From Actinomyces denticolens (lineage in GTDB: Bacteria; Actinomycetota; Actinomycetes; Actinomycetales; Actinomycetaceae), in NCBI RefSeq assembly GCF_002072185.1, contig NZ_MVIW01000017.1:1-61045 (forward strand): a DNA stretch of 61,045 nucleotides, given 5' to 3'. The translations under genes were made by a program, and so were the position numbers. Numbering within the stretch: the first letter of the stretch is position 1; each line of letters begins with the position of its first letter. Under the pieces are notes generated by a model. The model was not told where the DNA came from. It made no database searches and saw only the letters and a list, made by a program, of their open reading frames with translations. Shown here in pieces: positions 34,069-44,116 of this stretch.

Positions 34069-35307
34069 TCAGTAGGACAGGTCTGTGGGCTCAGGGTAGT
34101 AGCGCTTGAACTTCCGGTAGTGGTTGAGGCGCTGGGCCTCGACGAGGGCGGCGCGCACCAGGGAGCGGTCGGCGCGATCGCGCAGGGGGTCCGCGCCGGG
34201 GGCGAGCGAGCGGACCCGGGCGGCCAGGGCGTCGTCGCGGACGTAGCGCAGCAGCAGGCGCGTAGGCACCAGGGAGTAGAGGATCTCCTCGGTGACCTCC
34301 TTGCGGGGCAGGGGCGCGCCGTCGATGAGGTCGGCGAGCATGGGGACCATGGGATTGGCACCGGCCGCCGTCATGTAGAAGGAGTTGCGGCCGATGCGCG
34401 GGTTGATCTCGAAGAAGACGGGCTCGCCGGTGGCGGGGTCGATCTTGACGTCGAAGTTGGCGAAGCCGCGGTAGTCGGCGGCGGTGAGGATGCGCTCGGC
34501 GCCGGCCCACAGCTCGGGGAAGGCCTCGGTGATCATGGCGACGGGGTTGCCGATCATCGTGGGGGCGTGGTCCTCCAGGAGGACGCGCGCCGAGCCGATG
34601 AGCCTGACGGTGCCGTCGGAGCCGACGTAGGCGGTGATGGAGCGCATGGCCGTGTTGTCGCCGGCGATGAGCTCCTGGACGACGAAGGTGGAGCGGAAGC
34701 CGGCCTCGCGCAGGTCGGCCCACAGGGAGTCGAGTTCGGCGGCACTGTCGATGAACCAGATCTTGCGCTTGCCGGGGAACTCGACGGCGTCGTAGGCGGC
34801 GCCCACGGCCGCTTTGGCCACGAGCGGGAAGGGGATGCCGATGGCGGGGGCGGCCCAATCGGGGGCGTCGGCGCCCGAGAAGTCGACGACGACCTGCCGG
34901 GGGCTGCGCACGCCGGCCTCGTCGCAGATGCGGCCGAAGGCGCCCTTGTCGGAGACGCGGTCGATGACGTCGACGTCCGGGAAGGGCACGGCGTAGACCG
35001 GCTCGAGGTCGCTCCGCAGGGAGGCCAGGATGGTCGCCATGGCGTCGGTGTTGGCCATGACGACGGCGCTGCGGGGCTCGCGCCCGGCCGCCAGGCCGGT
35101 CAGGGCGTCGCGGATCTCGTCCCGGGTGGCATGGGCTGGCAAGGGCGCGGTGTCGATGTAGGTGGAGCGCCGGATGGCGCCGATGGGCGCATTGGCCAGG
35201 ACGGTGACCCGCCGACCGGTGGCCTCGTGCAGCTGGCGGGCGATGGCGTAGACGCCGATGTCACCGCCGATGACGACGGGCAGGATCCGCTCGTGCCGTG
35301 CGGTCAT
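34069..35307 (-). CDS. ATP-grasp carboxylate-amine ligase, D-aspartate-ligase (Aslfm)-like
   Basis: A 412-residue ATP-grasp enzyme. The N-terminus ILPVVIGGDIGVYAIARQLHEATG resembles the opening of enterococcal/lactococcal D-aspartate ligases, which add D-Asp to the stem-peptide lysine. ATP-grasp features include FPLVAKAAVGAAYDAVEFPG, VVQELIAGDNTAMRSITAY and a metal site near FEINPRIGRNSFYMTAAGANP. AGGAGG lies seven bases before the ATG at 35307. It is directly upstream of a FemX-type gene, which supports a role in the interpeptide bridge; Actinomyces walls are known to contain D-Asp or D-Glu bridges. The amino acid used is not determinable here; a general carboxylate-amine ligase is the alternative. 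Confidence 0.75.
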   Translation of the reverse strand: MTARHERILPVVIGGDIGVYAIARQLHEATGRRVTVLANAPIGAIRRSTYIDTAPLPAHATRDEIRDALTGLAAGREPRSAVVMANTDAMATILASLRSDLEPVYAVPFPDVDVIDRVSDKGAFGRICDEAGVRSPRQVVVDFSGADAPDWAAPAIGIPFPLVAKAAVGAAYDAVEFPGKRKIWFIDSAAELDSLWADLREAGFRSTFVVQELIAGDNTAMRSITAYVGSDGTVRLIGSARVLLEDHAPTMIGNPVAMITEAFPELWAGAERILTAADYRGFANFDVKIDPATGEPVFFEINPRIGRNSFYMTAAGANPMVPMLADLIDGAPLPRKEVTEEILYSLVPTRLLLRYVRDDALAARVRSLAPGADPLRDRADRSLVRAALVEAQRLNHYRKFKRYYPEPTDLSY

Positions 35308-35516
35308 CCGTGGTCCTCCTGGGGATCGTGTGGGCGGGGCCGTTGGAGCGGGCTCCGCGCCCGTGGTTCAGGGCCGGCGGGACGGGCGCCGTGTCCCCAC
35401 CGGGGCCAGCCTAGCCGTACCCGAGCCGCATGAGCACGTGAGAGCGATGAGGGAGGCGGCGCTGCGGTGAGCGAAGGCCCGGGGCGCCGCCCGGGCCTGG
35501 GTGGAGTCGTGAGGAG

Positions 35517-35588
35517 TGGGCGATACTGGGTTCGAACCAGTGACCTCTTCCGTGTCAGGGAAGCGCGCTACCGCTGCGCCAATCGCCC
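35517..35588 (-). tRNA. tRNA-Val (anticodon GAC)
   Basis: Read on the minus strand, the acceptor pairs GGGCGAT with ATCGCCC, the anticodon stem is CTTCC/GGAAG with loop CTGACAC (anticodon GAC), and the T-arm contains GGTTCGAACC. The discriminator base is A and no CCA is encoded. Confidence 0.95.
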
Positions 35589-35589
35589 G

Positions 35590-35662
35590 AGCGGATGACG
35601 GGACTCGAACCCGCGACCCTCACCTTGGCAAGGTGATGCTCTACCAACTGAGCCACATCCGC
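35590..35662 (-). tRNA. tRNA-Gly (anticodon GCC)
   Basis: Minus strand. The acceptor pairs GCGGATG with CATCCGC, the anticodon stem is TCACC/GGTGA with loop TTGCCAA (anticodon GCC), and the T-arm contains GGGTTCGAGTCCC. One base separates it from the downstream tRNA-Val, so both are processed from one transcript. Confidence 0.95.
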
Positions 35663-35692
35663 ATGCTCGCACCGCATCACGGCGCGGGCAGA

Positions 35693-35722
35693 AACGTAGC
35701 AGGGGCCGCACGGCCTTGCCAA
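35693..35722 (-). promoter_or_regulatory. Promoter of the tRNA-Gly/tRNA-Val pair
   Basis: On the minus strand TTGGCA (35722-35717), an 18-base spacer, and TACGTT (35698-35693) form the best sigma-70-like promoter in the window. Transcription would start near 35686, about 24 bases before the tRNA-Gly. Confidence 0.65.
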
Positions 35723-35828
35723 ATCCGCCCCGTCCGCCCGGCGCATGACCTCCGTCACGCCGTCTCACGCGCGTCGTCAAGCCGCAAGGTCCCGCTCCTG
35801 GACGCCGCGCCATGGCAAGGTATCGCAT

Positions 35829-38183
<2,355 letters not shown>

Positions 38184-38248
38184 TACGGTCCGGGCAACCG
38201 CCCTGACCACCCCATGAGGCAGTCCTGACCCCCAGGAGGACCGAGAGC

Positions 38249-40960
38249 ATGACCGATCACCGCACCTCGACCACCTCCCCGGACCACGCCGACCCGCGCC
38301 GGCCCCCCGCGGGCCCCGCGCCGACCGGCGGCACCCCCTCCCCCGCGCAGGCGGCGCCGCAGACCGGCTACGCCCCCTGGTCCGGCCACCTGCCGGGCGA
38401 GGGACGGCGCGCCCCCGTGAGCACCTACCGCCTCCAGCTGGGCGCGGACCTGGACTTCGACACCGCCCGGGCCCTCCTGCCCTACCTGGTCGACCTCGGC
38501 ATCACCGACCTCTACCTCTCGCCCATCCTCCAGGCCGCGCCCGGCTCCACCCACGGCTACGACGTCGTCGACCACACCCGCATCTCCGAGCCCATGGGGG
38601 GCAGGGAGGGGCTGGAGCGCCTGGCCGGCGCCGCCCACGAGGCGGGTCTGGGCGTCGTCGTCGACATCGTCCCCAACCACATGGCCGTTCCCACTCCCGG
38701 CTGGTCCAATCTGCCCCTGTGGTCGGTTCTGCGCGATGGCCCCGAGTCCCCCTACGCGCACTGGTTCGACGTGTCGGTCGATGAGCCGATCCTCATGCCG
38801 ATCCTGGGAGCGCGCATCGGCCGCGTCCTGGCCGACGACGAGCTGCGCCTGGAGCGGATCGTCGTGCCCACCGAGCCCGAGCGGGGCGAGCAGTGGGTGC
38901 TGCGCTACTTCGACCACGTCTTCCCAGTCGCCGAGGGCACCGAGTCCCTGCCCATGGCCGTGCTCGTCGAGCAGCAGTTCTACCGCCTGGCCTACTGGAA
39001 GGTCGGCGATGAGGAGACGAACTACCGCCGCTTCTTCGACGTCGGCACGCTCGCCGCCATCCGCGTGGAGGACCCGGTCGTCTTCGAGGGCTCGCACGCG
39101 CTCATCACCGAGCTCATCGGGAACGGCACGATCGACGCGCTGCGTGTGGACCACCCCGATGGCCTGGCCGACCCCGGCGGCTACCTGGCGCGCCTGAGCG
39201 AGGCCACCGGCCAGGCGTGGATCGCCGCGGAGAAGATCCTGGCGCCCGATGAGTCCCTTCCCCCCTCATGGCCGGTCGCCGGCACGACGGGCTACGACGC
39301 CGCCTGGCGCATCGACCAGTTGCAGGTCGATCCCGCGGGCTCGGCGCGCCTGGGCATGCTCATGCACGAGCTCGCCGGTGAGGGGCCGATCGACTACCCG
39401 CGCGTCGTCGAGACCGCCAAGCGGGAGGTCATCGGCGGCTCCCTGGCCGCGGAGGTCTACCGGCTCGCGGACATCCTCGACCGCCTCACCTCCCTGGACG
39501 TGCGCCTGCGCGACCACACCCTGCGCGACCTGCACGCCTGCCTCGTCGAGCTGCTCGTGGCCGCGGACCGCTACCGGGCCTACATCGTTCCCGGGCACCC
39601 GGCCGACCCCGAGCAGGCCGCCGTCCTGCGCGCCTCCGCCGAGCGCGCCCGTGAGCGGCTGGAGGAGGACCAGGCCGAGACCCTCGATCTCGTCGTCGCA
39701 CTCCTGCTCGGCGAGCCCGTGGGAAGCGAGGGAATGTCCGACTCCCCACTGCGCGCCGAGGCCATCGTCCGCTTCCAGCAGGTCTGCGGGGCGGTGACCG
39801 CCAAGGGAGTCGAAGACACCGCCTTCTACCGCTGGATGCATCTGACCAGCCTGACCGAGGTCGGCGGGAACCCCTCCGGCTTCGCCCTGGACCCCGATGA
39901 GGCCCATGCCTGGGCCGAGCGCGCCCAGGCCACCTGGCCCGCCACCATGGTCACCTCCACCACCCACGACACCAAGCGCGGGGAGGACGTGCGCGCGCGC
40001 CTCGACGTCCTGGCCTCCTACGCCGACGAGTGGACCGACCTCGTCCGCCGGCTGCGCCTCCTGACCGCCGAGGCTCGGCCCATGGACCTCGACGGGCGCA
40101 GCGAACTCCTCCTGTGGCAGGTGCTGTGGGGCACCTGGGCCCCCGGCAGCGCTGACCCGATGACCCCCGAGCGGCTGACGGCCTACCTCATCAAGGCCTC
40201 CCGGGAGCAGAAGACCTGGACCACGTGGACCAGTCCGGACACCGCCCGCGAGGAGGCGCTCACCGGCTACGCCGCCCACCTGCTCACCGATCCCGCCGTC
40301 GCCGAGCAGATCGAGGCCTTCGCCTCGCTCACCGCCCGCGAGACCCGCGCGATCATCCTGGCGAACAAGGCCCTCGCCCTGACCTGGCTCGGCGTGGCCG
40401 ACGTCTACCAGGGCTCGGAGATCACCCGAACCAGTCTCGTCGACCCGGACAACCGCCGACCGGTGGACTACCGCGGCGAGGCCGGCCTGGAGCGGATGCT
40501 GTCCCACCTGGACTCCGGCACCCCCGCGCGCGGCCTGGATGAGGAGAAGCTCGCCCTGACCGCCGCGCTTCTGCGCCTGCGCAGGAGCCGCCCCGAGACC
40601 TTCGTCGGGTCGCGCTCCGGCTACCGGGCGATCCCCGTGACCACATCCCACGCCTTCGCCTTCGCCCGCACGCTCGACGGCGAGGAGGATGTCATCGTCG
40701 TCGTGCGGCGCCTGGGCAGGCGCCTGGCGACCCTCGGGGGCTGGCGCGAGCACTCCATCGTCCTGCCCGAGGGGCAGTGGTGCTCGGTGACCACCGATGC
40801 CCGGACCGGTGGGGGCACGCTCCCCCTGGCCGATCTCATGGGTGATGCGCCCGTCGTCGTCCTGGCCCGCCAGGCCTCCCCCGCGGCCGCGGATGAGGGG
40901 GGAGCCGGTGATTCGGCCGAGGGGGCGCGGGCCCACGGGCGGGGGGAGGCCCGGCCGTGA
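38249..40960 (+). CDS. treY: Maltooligosyltrehalose synthase TreY
   Basis: A 903-residue GH13 enzyme that isomerises the reducing end of a maltodextrin into a trehalosyl unit. An unconserved Pro/Thr-rich N-terminus (about 45 residues) precedes VSTYRLQLGADLDFDTARALLPYL, YLSPILQAAPGSTHGYDVVDHTRI, VVDIVPNHMA, ALRVDHPDGLADPGGYL, IAAEKIL, and TTSTHDTKRGEDVRARL-like motifs. The ATG at 38249 follows an AGGAGG. The stop overlaps treZ by four bases (GTGA). Confidence 0.93.
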   Translation: MTDHRTSTTSPDHADPRRPPAGPAPTGGTPSPAQAAPQTGYAPWSGHLPGEGRRAPVSTYRLQLGADLDFDTARALLPYLVDLGITDLYLSPILQAAPGSTHGYDVVDHTRISEPMGGREGLERLAGAAHEAGLGVVVDIVPNHMAVPTPGWSNLPLWSVLRDGPESPYAHWFDVSVDEPILMPILGARIGRVLADDELRLERIVVPTEPERGEQWVLRYFDHVFPVAEGTESLPMAVLVEQQFYRLAYWKVGDEETNYRRFFDVGTLAAIRVEDPVVFEGSHALITELIGNGTIDALRVDHPDGLADPGGYLARLSEATGQAWIAAEKILAPDESLPPSWPVAGTTGYDAAWRIDQLQVDPAGSARLGMLMHELAGEGPIDYPRVVETAKREVIGGSLAAEVYRLADILDRLTSLDVRLRDHTLRDLHACLVELLVAADRYRAYIVPGHPADPEQAAVLRASAERARERLEEDQAETLDLVVALLLGEPVGSEGMSDSPLRAEAIVRFQQVCGAVTAKGVEDTAFYRWMHLTSLTEVGGNPSGFALDPDEAHAWAERAQATWPATMVTSTTHDTKRGEDVRARLDVLASYADEWTDLVRRLRLLTAEARPMDLDGRSELLLWQVLWGTWAPGSADPMTPERLTAYLIKASREQKTWTTWTSPDTAREEALTGYAAHLLTDPAVAEQIEAFASLTARETRAIILANKALALTWLGVADVYQGSEITRTSLVDPDNRRPVDYRGEAGLERMLSHLDSGTPARGLDEEKLALTAALLRLRRSRPETFVGSRSGYRAIPVTTSHAFAFARTLDGEEDVIVVVRRLGRRLATLGGWREHSIVLPEGQWCSVTTDARTGGGTLPLADLMGDAPVVVLARQASPAAADEGGAGDSAEGARAHGRGEARP

Positions 40961-42771
40961 CCGGCGCGGGAAGGACCCCCGCCGCGGGCGCGCGCCGCCC
41001 CTGGAAGAGCCCCGCCCTGCCCATCGGCGAGCGGGTCCCGGTGTGGGCGCCCGGTGCCGCCGAAGTGGAGCTGAGCCTGCCGGCCACCGGGCGGGCGCTG
41101 CCCATGGAGCGCGTCGGCGACGGCTGGTGGGTGAGCCCCCGCGCGCTCGACCCCGGCACGGACTACGCCTTCCGGGTCGACGGCTCCCCCGACCTCCCCG
41201 ATCCGCGCAGTGCCCGCCAGCCCTATGGCGTCCACGGCCTCTCGCGTTACGTGGATCCCTCGGCGCGGGCGGGTCTGTGGACCGACGACGGGTGGCGCGG
41301 CCGGGACGCGCGCGGCGCGGTCATCTACGAGTTGCACGTGGGGACGTTCACGCCCGATGGGACGCTCGACGCCGCGGCGGCGCGGCTGGGGCACCTGGTC
41401 CGGCTCGGGGTGGACATGGTCGAGCTCATGCCGCTGGCGCCGTCGCCGGGTGCCTCGGGCTGGGGCTACGATGGCGTGAGCCTGTGGGCGGTCCACGAGC
41501 CCTACGGCGGGCCCGAGGCCCTGGCGCGCTTCGTCGACGCCGCGCACCGCGAGGGGATCGCCGTGTGCCTGGACGTCGTCTACAACCACCTCGGCCCCTC
41601 GGGGAACTACCTGGGCGCCTTCGGCCCCTACTTCACCGCCGCGCACCACACGCCCTGGGGCGAGGCCGTCAACTTCGACCAGGCCGGCGGTGAGCAGGTG
41701 CGCGCCTATGTCATCGACGCGGCCCTGCGCTGGCTGAGGGACTTCCACGTCGATGCCCTGCGCCTCGACGCGATCCACGCCATCGTCGACGACTCCCCCC
41801 GCCATGTGCTCGCCGAGCTGTCCGACGCCGTCGCGGCGCTGTCCGGGGAGCTCGGCCGACCGCTGAGCCTCATCGCCGAGTCCGATCTCAACGACGTCGG
41901 CGTCATCACCCCCACCGATGAGCCACCGCCCGCGCGCGTGCCCTCGCTGGGCATGACCGCCCAGTGGGCCGACGACGTCCACCACGCCCTGCACGCCCGT
42001 CTCACCGGCGAGTCCCAGGGCTACTACGCCGACTTCGCCGCCCCGGGAGCCTGGCTGAAGGCGTACTCCCGCGCCTTCCTCCACGACGGGTCGTGGTCGA
42101 GCTTCCGGGGGCGCCCGTGGGGCGCGCCGGTCCCGGAGGGCACGGACCCCCGGCGCTTCGTCGTCTTCTCCTCCAACCACGACCAGGTCGGCAATAGGGC
42201 CGTCGGGGACCGGCCGGCCGCCTCGCTGGGCGATGACGCGCTGGCGGGGCAGGCGGCACTCGTACTGCTCAGCCCCTACACGCCGATGCTGTTCATGGGC
42301 GAGGAGTGGGGCACGCGACGCCCCTTCCAGTTCTTCACCGACCACGACGACCCCGCTCTGGCAGCGGGCGTGAGCCAGGGGCGCAAGCGGGAGTTCGCTG
42401 ACTTCGGCTGGTCGTCCGAGGACATCCCGGACCCGCAGTCGCCATCGACGGTGGCCGCCTCGCGCCTGGACTGGGACGAGCCCGGCGCGCCGGAGCACAC
42501 GCGGATGCTGGACTGGTTCACCCGCCTGATCGCGCTGCGCCGCGCGCTGGAATGGTCGCAGCGCCGGCAATGGCCCGGGGTCGAGGACGCCGACGGCGTC
42601 ATCACGGTGGCCTACGACGACGTGATCGTCGCGGTCAACCTGTCCGGCCAGGAGCGCCCGGCGCCGGATCATGGTGAGGCCCTCGCCTCGTGGGAGCCCG
42701 GGGAGGCGGGCGTCGGCTCGCGCCGCCCGGGCGTCCTCGCGGCGGGCCAGACGCTCATCGCCCGGCGCTGA
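40957..42771 (+). CDS. treZ: Maltooligosyltrehalose trehalohydrolase TreZ
   Basis: A 604-residue GH13 enzyme that releases trehalose from the TreY product. It has an N-terminal beta domain (VPVWAPGAAEVELSLPATGRALPM), then VIYELHVGTFTPDGTLDAAAARL, CLDVVYNHLGPSGNYLGAFGPYFT, ALRLDAIHAIVDDSPRHVL, LIAESDLNDVGVI and SSNHDQVGNRAVGDR. GTG start overlapping treY (GTGA) indicates coupling. Together with glgX the three genes form a complete glycogen-to-trehalose route. Confidence 0.93.
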   Translation: MTGAGRTPAAGARRPWKSPALPIGERVPVWAPGAAEVELSLPATGRALPMERVGDGWWVSPRALDPGTDYAFRVDGSPDLPDPRSARQPYGVHGLSRYVDPSARAGLWTDDGWRGRDARGAVIYELHVGTFTPDGTLDAAAARLGHLVRLGVDMVELMPLAPSPGASGWGYDGVSLWAVHEPYGGPEALARFVDAAHREGIAVCLDVVYNHLGPSGNYLGAFGPYFTAAHHTPWGEAVNFDQAGGEQVRAYVIDAALRWLRDFHVDALRLDAIHAIVDDSPRHVLAELSDAVAALSGELGRPLSLIAESDLNDVGVITPTDEPPPARVPSLGMTAQWADDVHHALHARLTGESQGYYADFAAPGAWLKAYSRAFLHDGSWSSFRGRPWGAPVPEGTDPRRFVVFSSNHDQVGNRAVGDRPAASLGDDALAGQAALVLLSPYTPMLFMGEEWGTRRPFQFFTDHDDPALAAGVSQGRKREFADFGWSSEDIPDPQSPSTVAASRLDWDEPGAPEHTRMLDWFTRLIALRRALEWSQRRQWPGVEDADGVITVAYDDVIVAVNLSGQERPAPDHGEALASWEPGEAGVGSRRPGVLAAGQTLIARR

Positions 42772-42838
42772 TCGCCGCACGCCCTCCCCCATACCCGCAT
42801 CCATGGGAACAGCTCACAGGATCTCAGCCTCATACATC

Positions 42839-42960
42839 TCACGATAACGCGCATATCCGCATCAGTTCCGCATGGGCGCCGACGCTGACCACCGCACCAT
42901 CGTCTATCACGATGATCCTTTCGGCATGAGCGACCGTGACGAACCTGTGCGATGCGGGCG
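42839..42960 (-). pseudogene. Remnant of an ABC transporter ATP-binding domain
   Basis: On the minus strand about 36 codons read SHRFVTVAHAERIIVIDDGA and then VVSVGAHAELMRI, matching the end of ABC exporter ATPases (H-loop histidine in AHR-x-S-T, then A-D-R-I-x-V-L-D-x-G, then G-x-H-x-E-L). Walker A, signature and Walker B are absent, and upstream sequence in frame is unrelated. It is a degraded C-terminal fragment. Confidence 0.65.
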
Positions 42961-43033
42961 CAACCGTCGTGTCATCCTCAGGAGCCGCGGCCCACTCACT
43001 GCGCGCCCATGGCCCGCAGCGCGTCCACCTCGA

Positions 43034-43152
43034 CCCGCACATACCGTCTCAGCCCGCACATACCGTCTCAGCTCGGCGTTGCGCCCTCATTCTCGCAGTT
43101 TGAGGGCGCAGCGTCGGGCCGAGACGGTTTCCCCGGGCCGAGACGGTACCCC
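43034..43152. repeat. Symmetric element: 19-bp tandem repeats flanking a hairpin, inverted on the far side
   Basis: Two exact tandem copies of CCCGCACATACCGTCTCAG lie at 43034-43052 and 43053-43071. A perfect 9-base stem, GCGCCCTCA (43081-43089) and TGAGGGCGC (43101-43109), follows. Then two tandem 19-base units beginning CGGGCCGAGACGGT start at 43115 and 43134. The right-hand 14-mer is the reverse complement of ACCGTCTCAGCCCG on the left with one transition; in minus-strand RNA that position forms a G-U pair. Purpose unknown: it might fold as a large RNA structure, bind a protein, or be the end of a mobile element. Confidence 0.7.
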
Positions 43153-43175
43153 GGGGACGAGGGCGCAGCGGGGAA

Positions 43176-43260
43176 GGACCCGAGCCACCGAGGACCGCAG
43201 CAGAATCATCCCGTTCAGATAATTCACGGCTAGTAGGACCCGAGCCGCCGGGGACCGGAG
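43176..43260. repeat. Two diverged 25-base direct repeats, period 60
   Basis: Copies at 43176-43200 and 43236-43260 share GGACCCGAGCC-x-CCG-x-GGACCG-x-AG with three mismatches. They directly follow the symmetric element. The intervening 35 bases include a lower-GC patch (TTCAGATAATTCACGG). No coding role is evident. Confidence 0.5.
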
Positions 43261-43510
43261 GACTGGCGAGAGGGATCGCATGCTTATTCGCGCACGAACA
43301 AAGCGCCTATGCCGGCGGGACGCGCCACGGCGGTGAGGCCTGACAATCCCGCTAAGACCGACATGCGCCCACTGGTTCGCGCCGGGCCTCCCCGCATCCC
43401 CGAGCCGGATGCGCCGCGATCCGCCGTCATAGGAACCTGAGGCGCCCCCGGCTACGGCTTCTTGCGGCGTGGCAGCACGGGCTCGGCCTGAGCGCCGGTA
43501 CCCTGAGGCC

Positions 43511-44116
43511 GTGAACGACACGAACGGTCCTGCCTCGTCCCCGGAGGCGGCCGCGCAGATCCCTGAGCTATTCGAAGCGGTGCTCCTGTCGATGAGGGGG
43601 GCCGACCGGCCCCGCGGCCTCATCCTGGAGGAGGTTCCCGCGCCCCGTCGGCTCGCCCCCTATGCCGCAGCCCTGTCGGCGGAGACGGAGGAGACCGACT
43701 CCGGCACGCCGGTGGCCTCCGGCCGCTTCATCGTCCTGCACGATCCCGCGGGGCAGGCCGCCTGGGGCGGCGACCTGCGCGTCGTCGTCATGGTGCGCTC
43801 CCGGATCGACGACGAGGTCAGCTCCGACCCGCTCCTGGGCCATGCGGCCTGGACGTGGCTGTCCGATGCCCTCGACGAGGCCGGCGCCGGCCACCGCGCC
43901 CTCGTGGGAACCGTCACCAGAGTGGTCTCCGAGACCTTCGGCGGCCTGGAGCTCACCGACTCCTGCGCGCACGCGGAGATCCGAGCCTCCTGGTCGCCAT
44001 CCACCACCGACCTCGCCCCGCACCTGGCCGCCTGGTACCAGGCGCTCCACGCGGCCGCGGGGCATGAGCCCGAAATGGCCTTCCCCATGCTCGCCCTCGC
44101 GGGATGGGCCCGGTGA
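43511..44116 (+). CDS. DUF3000 family protein
   Basis: A 201-residue actinobacterial DUF3000 protein of unknown function. Family-like blocks are FEAVLLSMRGADRPRGLILEE, RLAPYAAALSAE, GRFIVLHDPAGQAAWGGDLRVV, PLLGHAAWTWLSDAL, and LTDSCAHAEIRASWSP. The GTG at 43511 is six bases after TACCCT (43499-43504), so the mRNA may be leaderless. It overlaps RNase D, with which DUF3000 genes are commonly paired in actinobacteria. Confidence 0.85.
   Translation: MNDTNGPASSPEAAAQIPELFEAVLLSMRGADRPRGLILEEVPAPRRLAPYAAALSAETEETDSGTPVASGRFIVLHDPAGQAAWGGDLRVVVMVRSRIDDEVSSDPLLGHAAWTWLSDALDEAGAGHRALVGTVTRVVSETFGGLELTDSCAHAEIRASWSPSTTDLAPHLAAWYQALHAAAGHEPEMAFPMLALAGWAR

Larger units (their letters stand above)
42772..43510. 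other. Gene-poor region with transporter remnant and repeats
   Basis: A 739-base stretch between treZ and the DUF3000 gene, the longest gap in the window. It contains an ABC-transporter fragment (42839-42960), a symmetric repeat element (43034-43152) and two 25-base direct repeats (43176-43260), each listed separately. A minus-strand frame across 43087-43623 exists but is antisense to DUF3000 in part and shows no family features. The region looks like the scar of past rearrangement. Confidence 0.5.

Noticed and set aside
43034-43152. Possible CRISPR array
   Set aside because: The 19-base units are directly adjacent with no spacers, come in only two copies per orientation, and no cas gene is nearby.
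43087-43623. Minus-strand frame of 178 codons covering the repeat region and the start of DUF3000
   Set aside because: It reads through the repeats and antisense to DUF3000, with no ribosome binding site and no recognised family.
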